A DNA stretch of 64,000 nucleotides from Marinobacter sp. 1-4A (GTDB taxonomy: Bacteria > Pseudomonadota > Gammaproteobacteria > Pseudomonadales > Oleiphilaceae). The stretch's first letter is position 1. Every line of letters begins with the position of its first letter. Below, piece after piece: positions 16,793 to 26,709 of the stretch. The notes under the pieces are model-generated. The model was not told where the DNA came from. It ran no database searches and saw only the letters and a list, made by a program, of their open reading frames with translations. The DNA is taken from positions 1 to 64,000 of the forward strand of contig NZ_VCGY01000009.1 of NCBI RefSeq assembly GCF_016597725.1, given 5' to 3'. The position numbers were made by a program, and so were the translations under genes.

Positions 16793-18219
16793 TGTCATCG
16801 GATCAGACCTGGAAGGACAAGTACTTCCAGGAACTTGAATCTGCAGAGCAGAGGGAAGAGCATTGGAAAGCCGAGCGCAATACTCTGGAGCGTATGCTGG
16901 TGCGTACCAGCCTTGCATCTGCAGGCCAAACACCCGAGCTGGACCGCCTACTTGATCAAATAAGATCTGACCTGCGCAAAGGCAAAGTTGAGGTGGATAG
17001 CTGGCGGCATTTGCAGGAACAAATAGATCGCCAGATCGCACTGCTGGACGATATGCCCGCTGCGACAGCCAGTCATTCCCATAACCCCTCGGCCGCGATG
17101 GTTGAAGGCGAAAACACCGTAAGTGAGAGTGCGAGCGAGACAGGTTCACTTGAGCCGGCCCCCAGTGTTGAAGATCAGAGCCAGCAGCTGCGAATCGCCC
17201 GACGTGTTGGTCACCTCCTTGGGCAGTTGCTTAGTCAGGTTTCTTTGGAACCGGATGCCGAGTCGCGGGCGCGAAACCTTCAAAAAGCACTGCTTTCGAG
17301 TGGCAACTGGGATGAGTTGCGGGACGGGCTGAATCAGGTGGCAGACCTGATTGTGGCCGCTGTTACCCGCAGCCAGCGCGAGTTTGAAGCCTTTCTCAAG
17401 CGCCTTGATGAACGACTTGAGTCCTTGCAGGAGCATTTTTCCCAGCAATCATCGGCGCAGTCTAGCCGTCAGGTGGCAGCCGAAACGTTGGACCGCAATA
17501 TTCGTGAGGAGATTGAGCAGCACATCGAGGCAAGTGGCGACCTTCATGAGCTAAAACAGTCTGTCACTAGCCACTTGGAGTCTATTGGTCAGGCCGTTGG
17601 GCGTTTCCGGATTGAAGAAACGGAGCGGGAAAAAGTGCTGTCTGAACAACTAGCCGCCATGCAGGAAAAAATGGCGGCCATGGAAGCACACTCTGAACAA
17701 ATGCAGGGGCAGGTAAAAAAGGAACGTGCGCGCGCCATTACCGATTTGCTCACACAGTTGCCCAATCGTGAAGCCTGGCAAGAGCGCCTGTCTTTTGAAT
17801 TCAATCGCTGGAAACGTTATCAGTATCCACTAACCATTGGGGTTTTGGATATCGACTTGTTCAAGCGTATTAACGACTCTTACGGGCACAAAGCGGGGGA
17901 TAGAGTGCTTCAACTGGTGGCTAGGGAAATCAAAAAACGGCTACGCAAAACAGATTTCGTCGCCCGCTTTGGTGGCGAAGAGTTTGCGCTGCTGTTCCCG
18001 GAAACGCACGCTGAAAATGCTCGTGCAGTGCTGGACAAGCTGCGTGCCCATGTCAGCGCGCTACCGTTTCACTTTGGCGGCGAGCCAGTCACCATTACCT
18101 TCTCCAGCGGCTTGGCGGCCTTCAACCCCGATGATACAGAAGAGTCGGTCTTTGATAGAGCCGACAGGGCACTCTATCTTGCCAAGGACAATGGCCGGAA
18201 CTGTATTAAGATCGGTTAG
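16792..18219 (+). CDS. Diguanylate cyclase with long coiled-coil N-terminus
   Basis: A 475-residue soluble protein. The first 300 residues are charged and heptad-rich, predicting long coiled coils, with a low-complexity break near 85-120. The C-terminal GGDEF domain (about 315-475) has GGEEF at 394-398 in ARFGGEEFALLF and an inhibitory RxxD site (RKTD, 385-388) five residues before it, so it should make c-di-GMP from two GTP with product inhibition. No membrane segment or recognised sensor domain is seen. It overlaps the xerC stop codon, so it is probably in the same operon, and is followed 16 bp later by a sensor kinase gene. Confidence 0.93.
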   Translation: MSSDQTWKDKYFQELESAEQREEHWKAERNTLERMLVRTSLASAGQTPELDRLLDQIRSDLRKGKVEVDSWRHLQEQIDRQIALLDDMPAATASHSHNPSAAMVEGENTVSESASETGSLEPAPSVEDQSQQLRIARRVGHLLGQLLSQVSLEPDAESRARNLQKALLSSGNWDELRDGLNQVADLIVAAVTRSQREFEAFLKRLDERLESLQEHFSQQSSAQSSRQVAAETLDRNIREEIEQHIEASGDLHELKQSVTSHLESIGQAVGRFRIEETEREKVLSEQLAAMQEKMAAMEAHSEQMQGQVKKERARAITDLLTQLPNREAWQERLSFEFNRWKRYQYPLTIGVLDIDLFKRINDSYGHKAGDRVLQLVAREIKKRLRKTDFVARFGGEEFALLFPETHAENARAVLDKLRAHVSALPFHFGGEPVTITFSSGLAAFNPDDTEESVFDRADRALYLAKDNGRNCIKIG

Positions 18220-18234
18220 TTCTGAGGATATCCC

Positions 18235-21018
18235 GTGAAGGCCACCCCGTTCGTTTTAGCTTTCTGGCTGCTTCTAACCTGCCAACCTGCGGCACTGGCA
18301 GACCCACCCCAGACATCACCCGCGCCGGTATTGGGTAATGAAGACCTGAGCTGGGTGGCCGAACAGGAAATACTCCGCATTGGTGTGCGCGCAGAGCAAG
18401 TACCTCTTGTTTTCGACACCGGCAACGGTGATCTTGCAGGCACTTATATCGACTACCTTGCCCGCCTCTCCAGTAAGCTCGGCCTGCCCATTGAGCCAGT
18501 CGTAGTGAATACCGGCGACAATTCGGAGCCCCAGCTTGCGCAGCCCAGAGCCGATGCCTTGCTAACCACAAGAATCCCGGGAACACCTATACCGAATGGC
18601 ACCCGGTTTACCAACCCATTGATGACGCTCACCTATGGCCTGTTTGTCAGTGCAGGCGATGCCGCCATCCGTTCATTGGCCGACCTTGAGAATGGTCGCA
18701 TAGCGGTTGTGGAAGGCGACCCCAACCAGTATGACATGCTTGATTCTGTCGAGAGTTTTACACCGGTGCCGGTACAAAGCCTGGGCGAAGCCGTTAGCCG
18801 TGTGTTGTCTGGTCAAGCCGATGCCTTTCTCGGGCCGGTGCCAGTGGTGTCGGATTATCTGCAATCAGCCATGATAAACGGTATTGGTCTATCCGTGCTG
18901 CTTGATCAGAAATCTGTCGATGTGGTGTTTCAGGTGGATGACAGCAATGAACCTTTGTTCCGTGTGCTGAATCAGACTGTGGGGGCTATCACCCATAACG
19001 AACACCGGGTTATTCGGCAGTCTTGGCTACAGGTGGATCTTTCTGCGTTGGAGCAGAGCGGGGTGGAACTGTCAGCTTCGGATGTTGATTGGCTTAAACG
19101 CCACCCTGAACTCTCGGTCGCTTATCGCTCCGACTGGCCGCCGTTCGAATACGAACAGGACGGCCGCCCCACCGGCCTTGTACCGGATCTGGTTGCGCGC
19201 CTTGAAAACCAACTGGGTGTCCGGTTTGAAAGGAAAATACTGGAAGACCGGGTAACCGCTGAGCAGGCGCTGGTTTCCGGAGGCGTGGATATTCTGCCTG
19301 GTTTGTCCCGCACACCGCGAACCCAAGAGTCCTTTCTCTTTACCCGGGCCTATGTGAACGTGCCAATTGCTTTGGCTATCCGCGATGACGGGCGCTTTAT
19401 CGGAGATTTGCGGGAACTGCGGAGTGAGCGCGTGGGCGTGGTAAACCGCCATGCGGCACACGACTATCTGCTGATTAACCATCCAAACCTAGATCTTTAC
19501 CCTATGACAACGGTCGAGGATGGGCTGCTAGCGCTCTCCAATGGCGACCTTGATGTCATGGTGACCCATATTCCGGCAGTCAGCTATACCGTCGCCAGAC
19601 TTGGACTTTCCAATCTTCGAATTACCAGCATTACACCTTACCAATACGACCTCCGGCTAGCCGTCCGTAAAGACAGCCCGGAACTGCACCGAATTCTTAA
19701 CAAAGCTCTGGGCAGCCTGAAGCCTACTGACACAGAGGCCATTTACAACCGCTGGATTCACCTCGATATCGAACAGGAAGCGGACTATACAGTGGTGCGG
19801 CGGGTTGTTCTGATCGCCATTGTAGTGGTGCTGATCTTCCTTTATTGGAATCGCAAACTGTCGCGGGAAGTGGACGAGCGCATTCGCTCTGAAAACGCTT
19901 TGCGCCGAAGCGAAGATGAATTGAGGGCCGCCAAACTGGAGGCGGAGCGCTTAGCCCGGGAGGCAGAGGCGGCAAGCCGCACCAAGAGTGAGTTTCTCGC
20001 CAACATGTCCCATGAGATCCGAACACCCATGAATGCGGTGATCGGCTACAGTGATTTGCTCAGCAACAGTGTGACCGATCCCCAGCAGCGTAACTACTTG
20101 GATGCCATCCGGGCCGGAAGCCGCAGCCTACTGATGTTGATCAACGATATTCTTGATCTCTCCCGAATTGAAGCTGGCAAAATGCGGCTGGATTATTCGC
20201 CGGTATCCGTGCGTAGACTGCTGGATGATGTTCGGCATATTTTTGATCTGCGCGCACGGGAACAAGGCATCACTCTGGAAGTAAGCGTTGGCTCCAATAT
20301 GCCGGTGGCAATGATGCTGGATGAAACCCGTTTTCGGCAGGTGTTGTTTAATCTAGTGGGTAACGCTATTAAGTTCACTCACGAAGGCGGCGTAGCTGTG
20401 CGGGCAACCGTCAAACCGGTTGAAGATGAATCCGGGGAAGCACCAGAGCACCAAAGTTACCGGCTCACGGTGAAGGTAAAAGACTCAGGTATCGGGATCT
20501 CCCCCGACCAACGCGATCGCATTTTTGATGCTTTCGAGCAACAGGAAGGGCAGAACACTCGTCGTTATGGTGGCACAGGGCTAGGCCTCGCCATCAGTCG
20601 TAAGCTGGCCCGGATGATGGGGGGCGAATTGGAAGTAGAAAGTGAGCCGGATAGCGGATCTGTTTTTACGCTTACGCTGCCCAACGTTCAATCGACCGGT
20701 GAGCAGGCGGAAGATGAAGGTGAAACCAAGGAATCCGAACGCTTGTTGGCACAGACACTGAGTATTCAAGAGCGCGGCTGGTTGCGAGAGCAACTGACGG
20801 CAGATTTTGGTGACGAGTGGGAGGCCGTGCGGGAAAGTGGTGATCCGGAAGAAATGAGAGATTTCGCCCGCCGCGTGTTGGCGTGGGGGGAGCGTTACCG
20901 CTCCCGGTCAGTAACGCGTTTTGGTGAGAAGCTGCTGGCGGACGTTGAGGCGTTCAATCTCGATTCGGTTAACAGTGCGCTGGATCTGTTTCCTCAATTA
21001 TTGGGCCGTGAAGAATGA
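18235..21018 (+). CDS. BvgS-like sensor histidine kinase with two periplasmic solute-binding domains
   Basis: A 927-residue inner-membrane kinase. Residues 1-23 are a signal peptide; two tandem family-3 solute-binding domains follow (about 35-270 and 280-510, the second with [14 protein letters not shown]), then one membrane helix (about 523-541), a coiled linker, a HisKA domain with His593 in [11 protein letters not shown], and an ATPase domain with [18 protein letters not shown] and [10 protein letters not shown]. The last 90 residues are a helical domain I do not recognise. There is no receiver or recognisable HPt motif, unlike BvgS or EvgS, and no response regulator gene is adjacent. The likely ligand is an amino acid or similar small molecule. 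GTG 18235 has GAGG upstream and starts a good signal peptide. Confidence 0.92.
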   Translation: MKATPFVLAFWLLLTCQPAALADPPQTSPAPVLGNEDLSWVAEQEILRIGVRAEQVPLVFDTGNGDLAGTYIDYLARLSSKLGLPIEPVVVNTGDNSEPQLAQPRADALLTTRIPGTPIPNGTRFTNPLMTLTYGLFVSAGDAAIRSLADLENGRIAVVEGDPNQYDMLDSVESFTPVPVQSLGEAVSRVLSGQADAFLGPVPVVSDYLQSAMINGIGLSVLLDQKSVDVVFQVDDSNEPLFRVLNQTVGAITHNEHRVIRQSWLQVDLSALEQSGVELSASDVDWLKRHPELSVAYRSDWPPFEYEQDGRPTGLVPDLVARLENQLGVRFERKILEDRVTAEQALVSGGVDILPGLSRTPRTQESFLFTRAYVNVPIALAIRDDGRFIGDLRELRSERVGVVNRHAAHDYLLINHPNLDLYPMTTVEDGLLALSNGDLDVMVTHIPAVSYTVARLGLSNLRITSITPYQYDLRLAVRKDSPELHRILNKALGSLKPTDTEAIYNRWIHLDIEQEADYTVVRRVVLIAIVVVLIFLYWNRKLSREVDERIRSENALRRSEDELRAAKLEAERLAREAEAASRTKSEFLANMSHEIRTPMNAVIGYSDLLSNSVTDPQQRNYLDAIRAGSRSLLMLINDILDLSRIEAGKMRLDYSPVSVRRLLDDVRHIFDLRAREQGITLEVSVGSNMPVAMMLDETRFRQVLFNLVGNAIKFTHEGGVAVRATVKPVEDESGEAPEHQSYRLTVKVKDSGIGISPDQRDRIFDAFEQQEGQNTRRYGGTGLGLAISRKLARMMGGELEVESEPDSGSVFTLTLPNVQSTGEQAEDEGETKESERLLAQTLSIQERGWLREQLTADFGDEWEAVRESGDPEEMRDFARRVLAWGERYRSRSVTRFGEKLLADVEAFNLDSVNSALDLFPQLLGREE

Positions 21019-21059
21019 GTTGAATGGGCGCTTCCATAATTCAACGCTGGCCCAATCGT

Positions 21060-21425
21060 TTAGAGGCAATCAAATTGGGAGCGGCGGTCAAAGGCTACAG
21101 AAACCATATCGTAGCCGGAGTCAGACAGGTTGCGGATCAGTTCGCGGTCTTTTAACAAAGCCATGCAGACTTTGTGAACGCTGGCTTGAAGCTGTTCCGA
21201 TGCCAGCTGATTGGCCGTAAGGCGGAAATCGACGATGAGATACTTGCGGTCGACGGCAGAGGTCACGGGAATATCTTCACGCTCAACACTTTCGTAGCCA
21301 ATGTAGGTTGCCTGATCCTTCGGGAACACTTGGCTCATTACGATATCCAAATTCTCCGCTTGGGCCGTTGGCGTAGCAAGTGCAGCAGCAAATGTTGCGA
21401 TGTGGATCAGGCTCTTGATGTTCAT
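21060..21425 (-). CDS. Small exported protein of unknown function
   Basis: A 121-residue protein with a signal peptide of 23 residues ending in AQA. The mature part is about 98 residues with two cysteines (KVCMALL and the next-to-last residue). I do not recognise a family. It is convergent with the kinase gene, only 41 bp away, and is transcribed alone. The 225 bp upstream to the next gene holds no other feature that I can support. Confidence 0.7.
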   Translation of the reverse strand: MNIKSLIHIATFAAALATPTAQAENLDIVMSQVFPKDQATYIGYESVEREDIPVTSAVDRKYLIVDFRLTANQLASEQLQASVHKVCMALLKDRELIRNLSDSGYDMVSVAFDRRSQFDCL

Positions 21426-21650
21426 GTAGGCTTGCTCCCCGAATGTAGCGTTCGGATGCGTGTAACGGATTGTAATGTTTCGTTACGGGGATTATTGCAA
21501 AAACTGTCGCTTATTGCGTGGTATTAGGTCCGCTTTTTTCAATTGTTTGCAGTTTGCATGCATTAGGGTTTTTGCTCGATTACAAAGGGCTCCCATGAAC
21601 GTGGCCTATCAACTATTATGAAACCAAAACTGACGGCAGGAGACTTGCCC

Positions 21651-22244
21651 ATGTTTCAGCTCGTATTCAAGGGAGAGTGCGTCCCTGGCACAGATATGAC
21701 CACCGCGCGGAACAATGCCCGCGCTTTGTTCAAGGCCAGTGTTGAACAAATTGAGCGCATGTTCAGCGGCAGTCCGGTGGTGATCCGCAACAAGCTCGAT
21801 GAAGAACAGGCCGAAAAATATCGACAGGTGCTGAACAAGCACGGCATGGTTGCCTATGTTCAGCCTATGCCGGGCAGCCAACCTCCGGAAAAGCCCGCGC
21901 CTGCACCCGAGCCCACTGGCACTGCACCCAGTACCATAAACACGGCTTCCCAACCTGCAAGTTCGCAGCCCCGCACCAACACCCCGAGTGTTGAACCGGG
22001 TGATCGCTTGCCGGTAGCGGGAGACAAAGTCGATGAGATTCTTGCCGGGTCGGCGCTTGGGCTCGACCCGGTCGGTGTGACTCTGGTGGAACCGGAGGAA
22101 GCAGAGCCGCCCATGTTTCAACACCTTGATGACTGGACACTGGCCCCGGCCGGCAGCGATATCGGCGTCGAGCGGGACTTGCCGCCACCCATGGTGCCGG
22201 ACGTATCGCATCTTTCATTGGCAGATGACGAGTCAAAAAAGTAA
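21651..22244 (+). CDS. Conserved protein with an N-terminal FKGECVPG domain and Pro-rich middle
   Basis: A 197-residue soluble protein. Residues 1-75 form a compact domain (FQLVFKGECVPGTDM, then helices and a loop around MVAYVQPMPG). Residues 80-130 are rich in Pro, Ala, Thr and Ser; the rest is acidic. I have seen the N-terminal block in proteins of related gammaproteobacteria, in some of which it is attached to membrane domains, but I cannot give a function. ATG 21651 is preceded by AGGAG at a spacing of 8, which is much better than the in-frame ATG at 21618. It stands just before the patatin-barrel gene, with 31 bp between. Confidence 0.78.
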   Translation: MFQLVFKGECVPGTDMTTARNNARALFKASVEQIERMFSGSPVVIRNKLDEEQAEKYRQVLNKHGMVAYVQPMPGSQPPEKPAPAPEPTGTAPSTINTASQPASSQPRTNTPSVEPGDRLPVAGDKVDEILAGSALGLDPVGVTLVEPEEAEPPMFQHLDDWTLAPAGSDIGVERDLPPPMVPDVSHLSLADDESKK

Positions 22245-22275
22245 TGGGCGTGGAGTGCATAGGGTTTGTTAGGTT

Positions 22276-24498
22276 TTGAAGTGGCTCTCGGTAGTATCAC
22301 TTACCTGTCTGATTTTAACGGCCCCCAAAGCACTCGCGACGGCCGCTAGCGACACACCGGGTGATGATCGCCCTCGGGTTGGTCTCGTTCTTAGCGGCGG
22401 TGGTGCAAAAGGCATGGCCCATGTCGGCGTGCTTCGCGTGCTGGAAGAAATGAACATCCCGGTGGATATGGTGGTAGGTACCAGTGCTGGCTCAGCGGTG
22501 GGTGCGCTCTATGCCTCGGGCATGTCGGTCGCGGAAATAGAACAGCGCTTCATCGATTTGGACTGGTTATCGAGCTTTCGGGATGACCCCGGTCGGGCAT
22601 ACAAGCCCGTCCGCCGGAAACAAGTGGAGTGGCGCTTTCCCGTTACGCCGGGCCTTGGCGTTAGTCTGGACGGCTTGCATCTAGGCGCAGGTATCATCGC
22701 CGGACAAAACCTTGGCTTTATCCTCAACGGGCTCACCCATAATGTTGCTCTGGTCGAGGACTTTGACCGTTTGCCTATACCTTTTCGGGCAGTCGCAACC
22801 GATTTGGAAACCGGTGATTTGGTGGTGCTTAGCAAGGGTAATCTTGCTACCGCGGTGCGGGCAAGTATGAGCATTCCCGGCGTCTACGCCCCGGTCAAAC
22901 TTGAGGGCCGCTTGCTGGTAGACGGCGGCATCGCGAACAATTTGCCCGTTAGTGTCGCCCGTGAAATGGGCGCAGACATTATCATTGCCATTGATATCAC
23001 CGATGCCTTGGTAAGCTCGGATGAGCTGCAAGAAGCTTTTTCGGTGTTTCGCCAACTCACCACCATCATGACCCGGCGCAATACCGACCAGCAGCTCGAT
23101 TTGCTGGGCGAGAACGATGTTCTCATCCGTCCGGATTTAAAAGACTATGGCTCAGCAGACTTCTATGATGCGCCAGCGTTATTTGAGCTAGGAGCCGCCG
23201 GAGCCCGGGAGCATGCAGTGGAACTCCTCCCGCTGACTGCTCCAAGTGAGGTGTGGCAGGCCTACAGGTCGCGATTGGCGTCTGCAAACCTTGGTGAAGA
23301 AGGGGTGGTTGCAAGTATTGATGTTGAATATGGCCGTCGTCTGAGCGGAGCCTTTCTTAGGGAGCGTATACGCCAAAAAACCGGCGAGCCTTTAAACGTG
23401 GAGGCTCTGGAAGCGGATCTCAAACGGATCTACGGGCTTGGCTATTATGAAACCGTGTCCTACACCCAGTCCCCGTCAGCCGACGGAACACAGTTGGTTA
23501 TCAAAGCACAGGAAAAAAGCTGGGGGCCTAACTATTTGTCTTTTGGCCTCAACTACGAGGATAACTTCGATGGCGATACCCGCTTCAACCTTACCTCTTC
23601 CCTGCGTGTGACTGAATTGAATGCTCTGGGGGGGGAGTGGCAGACGGGCTTGCAGCTTGGTACCGAGCCGCGTATCCGCACCCAGTGGTATCAACCGCTT
23701 GATTATGGCTATGAGCGTTTTATGGTGGCGGGAGCCGAATACGCCCGGGACACCATCAGCGTTTATGACCCTGAAGGCGCGCGTGTTGCTGAGCTTGATG
23801 TTACCTTCCAGCATTTTGATCTTGGTTTGGGGATGGAACTGGGCGGTAACGCTGAGACACGCTTAACCTACACTCGCGGATACGCCACGGTGGATAAACA
23901 GGTTGGTACAGCGGTAGCGCCCAGCGAGGCGGTGCATCAGGGTGGCGTTAGCCTGCAGTTGGTGCATGACTCGCTGGATGATGCGTTCTTCCCCCGTAGC
24001 GGTGCCTTTGCCGGAATTCGCGGCCGTGTGGAGCGCGAAGATTTAGGATCTGAACGGCACTTTGATGCTGTAACAGGTATGGCTTTGGGCACAGGTAGTT
24101 GGAGAAAGTTTACCCTGACGGGGCTGCTCTACGCCCATACGGTGACCCGGGGCGACCCGGGCATTGAAAACAGAGTGCGGCTTGGGGGCTTTCGGCGGCT
24201 ATCCGCGTATGCGCCCGGACAGATTACGGGCGACAGTGCGGGGATAGCATCTGTTTACGCCCGCCAAGTGTTTGGAGGGCCTATTACGCCTTGGTTCGCA
24301 GGCATGGGGTTAGAAGCCGGTAACGCCTGGGAATCGCTGAGTGATGCCGGGTGGCACAGTTCAGTAAAGTCCTGGAGTGTTTTTGCCGGAGTGGACACCT
24401 TCCTAGGCCCGGTGCAGCTAGCAACCGCCTACAACAATGAGGACGACTGGACGGCCTACCTGAATATCGGTTTCTCGTTTACCCAGCTGTTTTATTAG
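22276..24498 (+). CDS. Patatin-like phospholipase fused to an outer-membrane barrel (PlpD type)
   Basis: A 740-residue exported protein. After a signal peptide (1-21) comes a patatin lipase domain (about 33-230) with the oxyanion loop GGGAKG (41-46), nucleophile Ser70 in GTSAGS and Asp216 in VDGGIANN, forming a complete Ser-Asp dyad. A POTRA-like segment (about 310-400, with VEALEADLKRIYGLGYYE) and a BamA/TamA-like 16-strand barrel (about 410-740, ending with Tyr-rich FSFTQLFY) follow. This is the layout of PlpD, a type Vd autotransporter of Pseudomonas aeruginosa that exposes a phospholipase A1 at the surface. The start is TTG 22276, the only one giving a full signal peptide; its ribosome site is poor. 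Its last codons overlap the end of the convergent GntR gene by 4 bp. Confidence 0.92.
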   Translation: MKWLSVVSLTCLILTAPKALATAASDTPGDDRPRVGLVLSGGGAKGMAHVGVLRVLEEMNIPVDMVVGTSAGSAVGALYASGMSVAEIEQRFIDLDWLSSFRDDPGRAYKPVRRKQVEWRFPVTPGLGVSLDGLHLGAGIIAGQNLGFILNGLTHNVALVEDFDRLPIPFRAVATDLETGDLVVLSKGNLATAVRASMSIPGVYAPVKLEGRLLVDGGIANNLPVSVAREMGADIIIAIDITDALVSSDELQEAFSVFRQLTTIMTRRNTDQQLDLLGENDVLIRPDLKDYGSADFYDAPALFELGAAGAREHAVELLPLTAPSEVWQAYRSRLASANLGEEGVVASIDVEYGRRLSGAFLRERIRQKTGEPLNVEALEADLKRIYGLGYYETVSYTQSPSADGTQLVIKAQEKSWGPNYLSFGLNYEDNFDGDTRFNLTSSLRVTELNALGGEWQTGLQLGTEPRIRTQWYQPLDYGYERFMVAGAEYARDTISVYDPEGARVAELDVTFQHFDLGLGMELGGNAETRLTYTRGYATVDKQVGTAVAPSEAVHQGGVSLQLVHDSLDDAFFPRSGAFAGIRGRVEREDLGSERHFDAVTGMALGTGSWRKFTLTGLLYAHTVTRGDPGIENRVRLGGFRRLSAYAPGQITGDSAGIASVYARQVFGGPITPWFAGMGLEAGNAWESLSDAGWHSSVKSWSVFAGVDTFLGPVQLATAYNNEDDWTAYLNIGFSFTQLFY

Positions 24499-25178
24499 GG
24501 CGCTTCTGCAAGCGGGCTGGACGCTGTTGCAGCGTCACAAACCTGCTGACACTGCTGAATGGCGTAGTGGTGCAGTATTGAAGCCAGTCTTTCTTCGTCT
24601 CTGTCTCGAAGTGCGCTGATGGATTCCCGCATGTGCGCAAGGTTGTCTTCCAACACCCGCTTGCCGCCGCGCTTAAAAGCGACGAATGCGCAGCGTCTGG
24701 CCGAGGGCCATAGGTCGTCAATTGTTGCAACAATAAAGTAGTTATCGGCGTAGGCGAGGGAGGCCTTGGTGTACTCAATACCTAGGTTGAGGAAAGCCAT
24801 CAGATTATTTTTATGGAAGTGGTCTTCCATCTGCTGGTACAGCTGCTCTAGCCGGTTCAAATCTTCCGGTTGCCACTGCCGCGCAAGTTTGCGCCCCGTG
24901 TGGGTCAAATACAGCTCCAGCGTTTCGTAAAGGCTGCGTACAAAGTAATCGTCCAGGTCTGTAACAAAAGCGCCTTTACGAGGCACGTTTTTCACCAAGT
25001 GGCGCTTTTCGAGTAACAAAAGACCTTCGCGAATGGAGCCATTGCTAACTTCCAATTGCTTGGCCATTGTGCCTTCGTAAATACGTTCACCGGAGCTGAA
25101 TTGGCCGAAAACGATCTGGTTTTCAATGTGGCGGGCGACTTGTTCAGTCAGTGTTGTTCTGGGTTCGAAGGCCTTCAT
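24495..25178 (-). CDS. GntR-family transcriptional regulator (FadR/FCD type)
   Basis: A 227-residue regulator. The N-terminal winged helix (about 8-75) has EGTMAKQLEVSNGSIREGLLLLEKRHLV, in the usual GntR pattern (given here only in part: EGTMAKQLEVSNGSIREGLL). The C-terminal helical domain (about 85-215) resembles the FCD ligand-binding fold, but without an obvious set of metal-binding histidines, so the effector is unknown. It is alone on this strand, with cardiolipin synthase 100 bp upstream in the same direction. Neighbours do not suggest a target. Confidence 0.88.
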   Translation of the reverse strand: MKAFEPRTTLTEQVARHIENQIVFGQFSSGERIYEGTMAKQLEVSNGSIREGLLLLEKRHLVKNVPRKGAFVTDLDDYFVRSLYETLELYLTHTGRKLARQWQPEDLNRLEQLYQQMEDHFHKNNLMAFLNLGIEYTKASLAYADNYFIVATIDDLWPSARRCAFVAFKRGGKRVLEDNLAHMRESISALRDRDEERLASILHHYAIQQCQQVCDAATASSPLAEAP

Positions 25179-25278
25179 GGGTGAGTTTCACCAGGCATAG
25201 TTGGATGAATGTAATGTAGAGAGAATAGTCGCATATTCAACCATTCTGGAGCCAGTGTCCAAGCCGCCAAAAGTTCGA

Positions 25279-26709
25279 TTACAGTAACGGGGCCAGCAGG
25301 CGAACGGCGCGGCAGGTTAGGCGGAACATTAGGGAGCGGCCTTGGTAGTCCTCTTCCGTCATCCTGCGGCAGTGGGAAAGGTCTTCTGTAAGCATGGCGT
25401 CCACTTCGCCAACAAAGGGCTGTGAGGTATTGATGGCGATGATTTCGAAATTCAGCCGCATGGATCGGTTGTCCAAATTCGCGGTGCCGACCGCGGCATA
25501 GTGGTCATCAACCAAGATGACTTTCTGATGCATGAAGCCAGGTTGATACCGATAAATACCAATGCCTGCCTGACTCGCCTGGATTAGATAGGAGTAGGCC
25601 GCAAGCCCAACGAACAGGTTGTCTGACTTTTCCGGAATCATGATGCGCACATCCACTCCCCGAAGCGCGGCCAGTTGCAGTGCATTCACAATCTGCACGT
25701 CTGGAACAAAATACGGCGATGCAATCCAAATGCGGGACTGAGCGTTGTTTATGCAGCTCAGAAAAAACAAAGTGCAGGTTTCCCAGGTGTCCGCGGGGCC
25801 TGTGGGTAGCACCAAAACCTGCTCATCGCCCGGCATTTTCTCCCTCGGCGACCAGTCCAGTTTGGGGAACTCGTCGCTGGCCCAGTTCCAGTCCTCCAGC
25901 CAAGCCAGTTGCAACCCGATAACAGCCGGGCCTTCTATGCGGCAATGGGTGTCTCGCCAAGGCTCTTGGTCCATAACGGTGCCCAGATACTCGTCGCCCA
26001 GATTAATACCCCCGACAAAACCGATCTTGCCATCACAGACCAACAGTTTCCGGTGATTGCGGAAGTTGATCTGAAAGCGGCGCCGCCGGATGTTACCGTC
26101 GCCAAATGAAGCGACCTTGGCACCAGCTTTTTCAAGCTCTTTCAAATAGGCGCGTGGCAGCCCGAAGCTGCCTACGTCATCGTACAGAAACCACACCTGC
26201 ACACCTTCCGAGAGCTTTTTCTCAAGGGTGGTTTTGATGCGTTGACCAATTTTGTCCGAACGGACGATATAAAACTCAAGAAGAATATAAGAGGTTGCGT
26301 TCTCCATCGCTTTGATCAGGGCGTCGAACGTGGCCTCGCCATCCTTCAGCAGATCGCACCGATTACCCTCTGTGAAGGGCTGGCGGCCGAGCTTACAAAG
26401 CACTTGCAGCGGCCGATCGAGGTGCTGTTGTTGTGGCATAGAGAGAGAAGTGGTTTGCCGCTCAAACCGGTTGAGCAAGGCGGTTAGGGCTTTGTCCCCC
26501 ATTCGCCGCGCTTTGACATAGCCGCCAAAGCGCGAACGGCCGAACACAAGGAACATGGGTACGGCGATATAAGGCAGGCCCAGAAGGCCAATAATCCAAG
26601 CGATAGCGCCTTGGGTTGTGCGATAGGTCAGAAGAATGCGATAGATACAGGCAGCCGAGCCCAAATAAAGCAGGCTGATTGCTATGGCTACTAGTGAGGT
26701 GTCAGGCAT
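25279..26709 (-). CDS. cls: Cardiolipin synthase
   Basis: A 476-residue membrane enzyme of the phospholipase D superfamily that joins two phosphatidylglycerols (or PG and PE) into cardiolipin. Two N-terminal helices (about 5-25 and 35-57) anchor it. Both HKD motifs are present: NHRKLLVCDGKIGFVGG near residue 219 and MHQKVILVDDHYAAVGTANLD near 395 (the essential parts are HxK and the downstream D). Length fits ClsA. Its ATG overlaps the TAA of the upstream AraC-type gene by one base (TAATG), so the two are probably one transcript. Confidence 0.95.
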   Translation of the reverse strand: MPDTSLVAIAISLLYLGSAACIYRILLTYRTTQGAIAWIIGLLGLPYIAVPMFLVFGRSRFGGYVKARRMGDKALTALLNRFERQTTSLSMPQQQHLDRPLQVLCKLGRQPFTEGNRCDLLKDGEATFDALIKAMENATSYILLEFYIVRSDKIGQRIKTTLEKKLSEGVQVWFLYDDVGSFGLPRAYLKELEKAGAKVASFGDGNIRRRRFQINFRNHRKLLVCDGKIGFVGGINLGDEYLGTVMDQEPWRDTHCRIEGPAVIGLQLAWLEDWNWASDEFPKLDWSPREKMPGDEQVLVLPTGPADTWETCTLFFLSCINNAQSRIWIASPYFVPDVQIVNALQLAALRGVDVRIMIPEKSDNLFVGLAAYSYLIQASQAGIGIYRYQPGFMHQKVILVDDHYAAVGTANLDNRSMRLNFEIIAINTSQPFVGEVDAMLTEDLSHCRRMTEEDYQGRSLMFRLTCRAVRLLAPLL

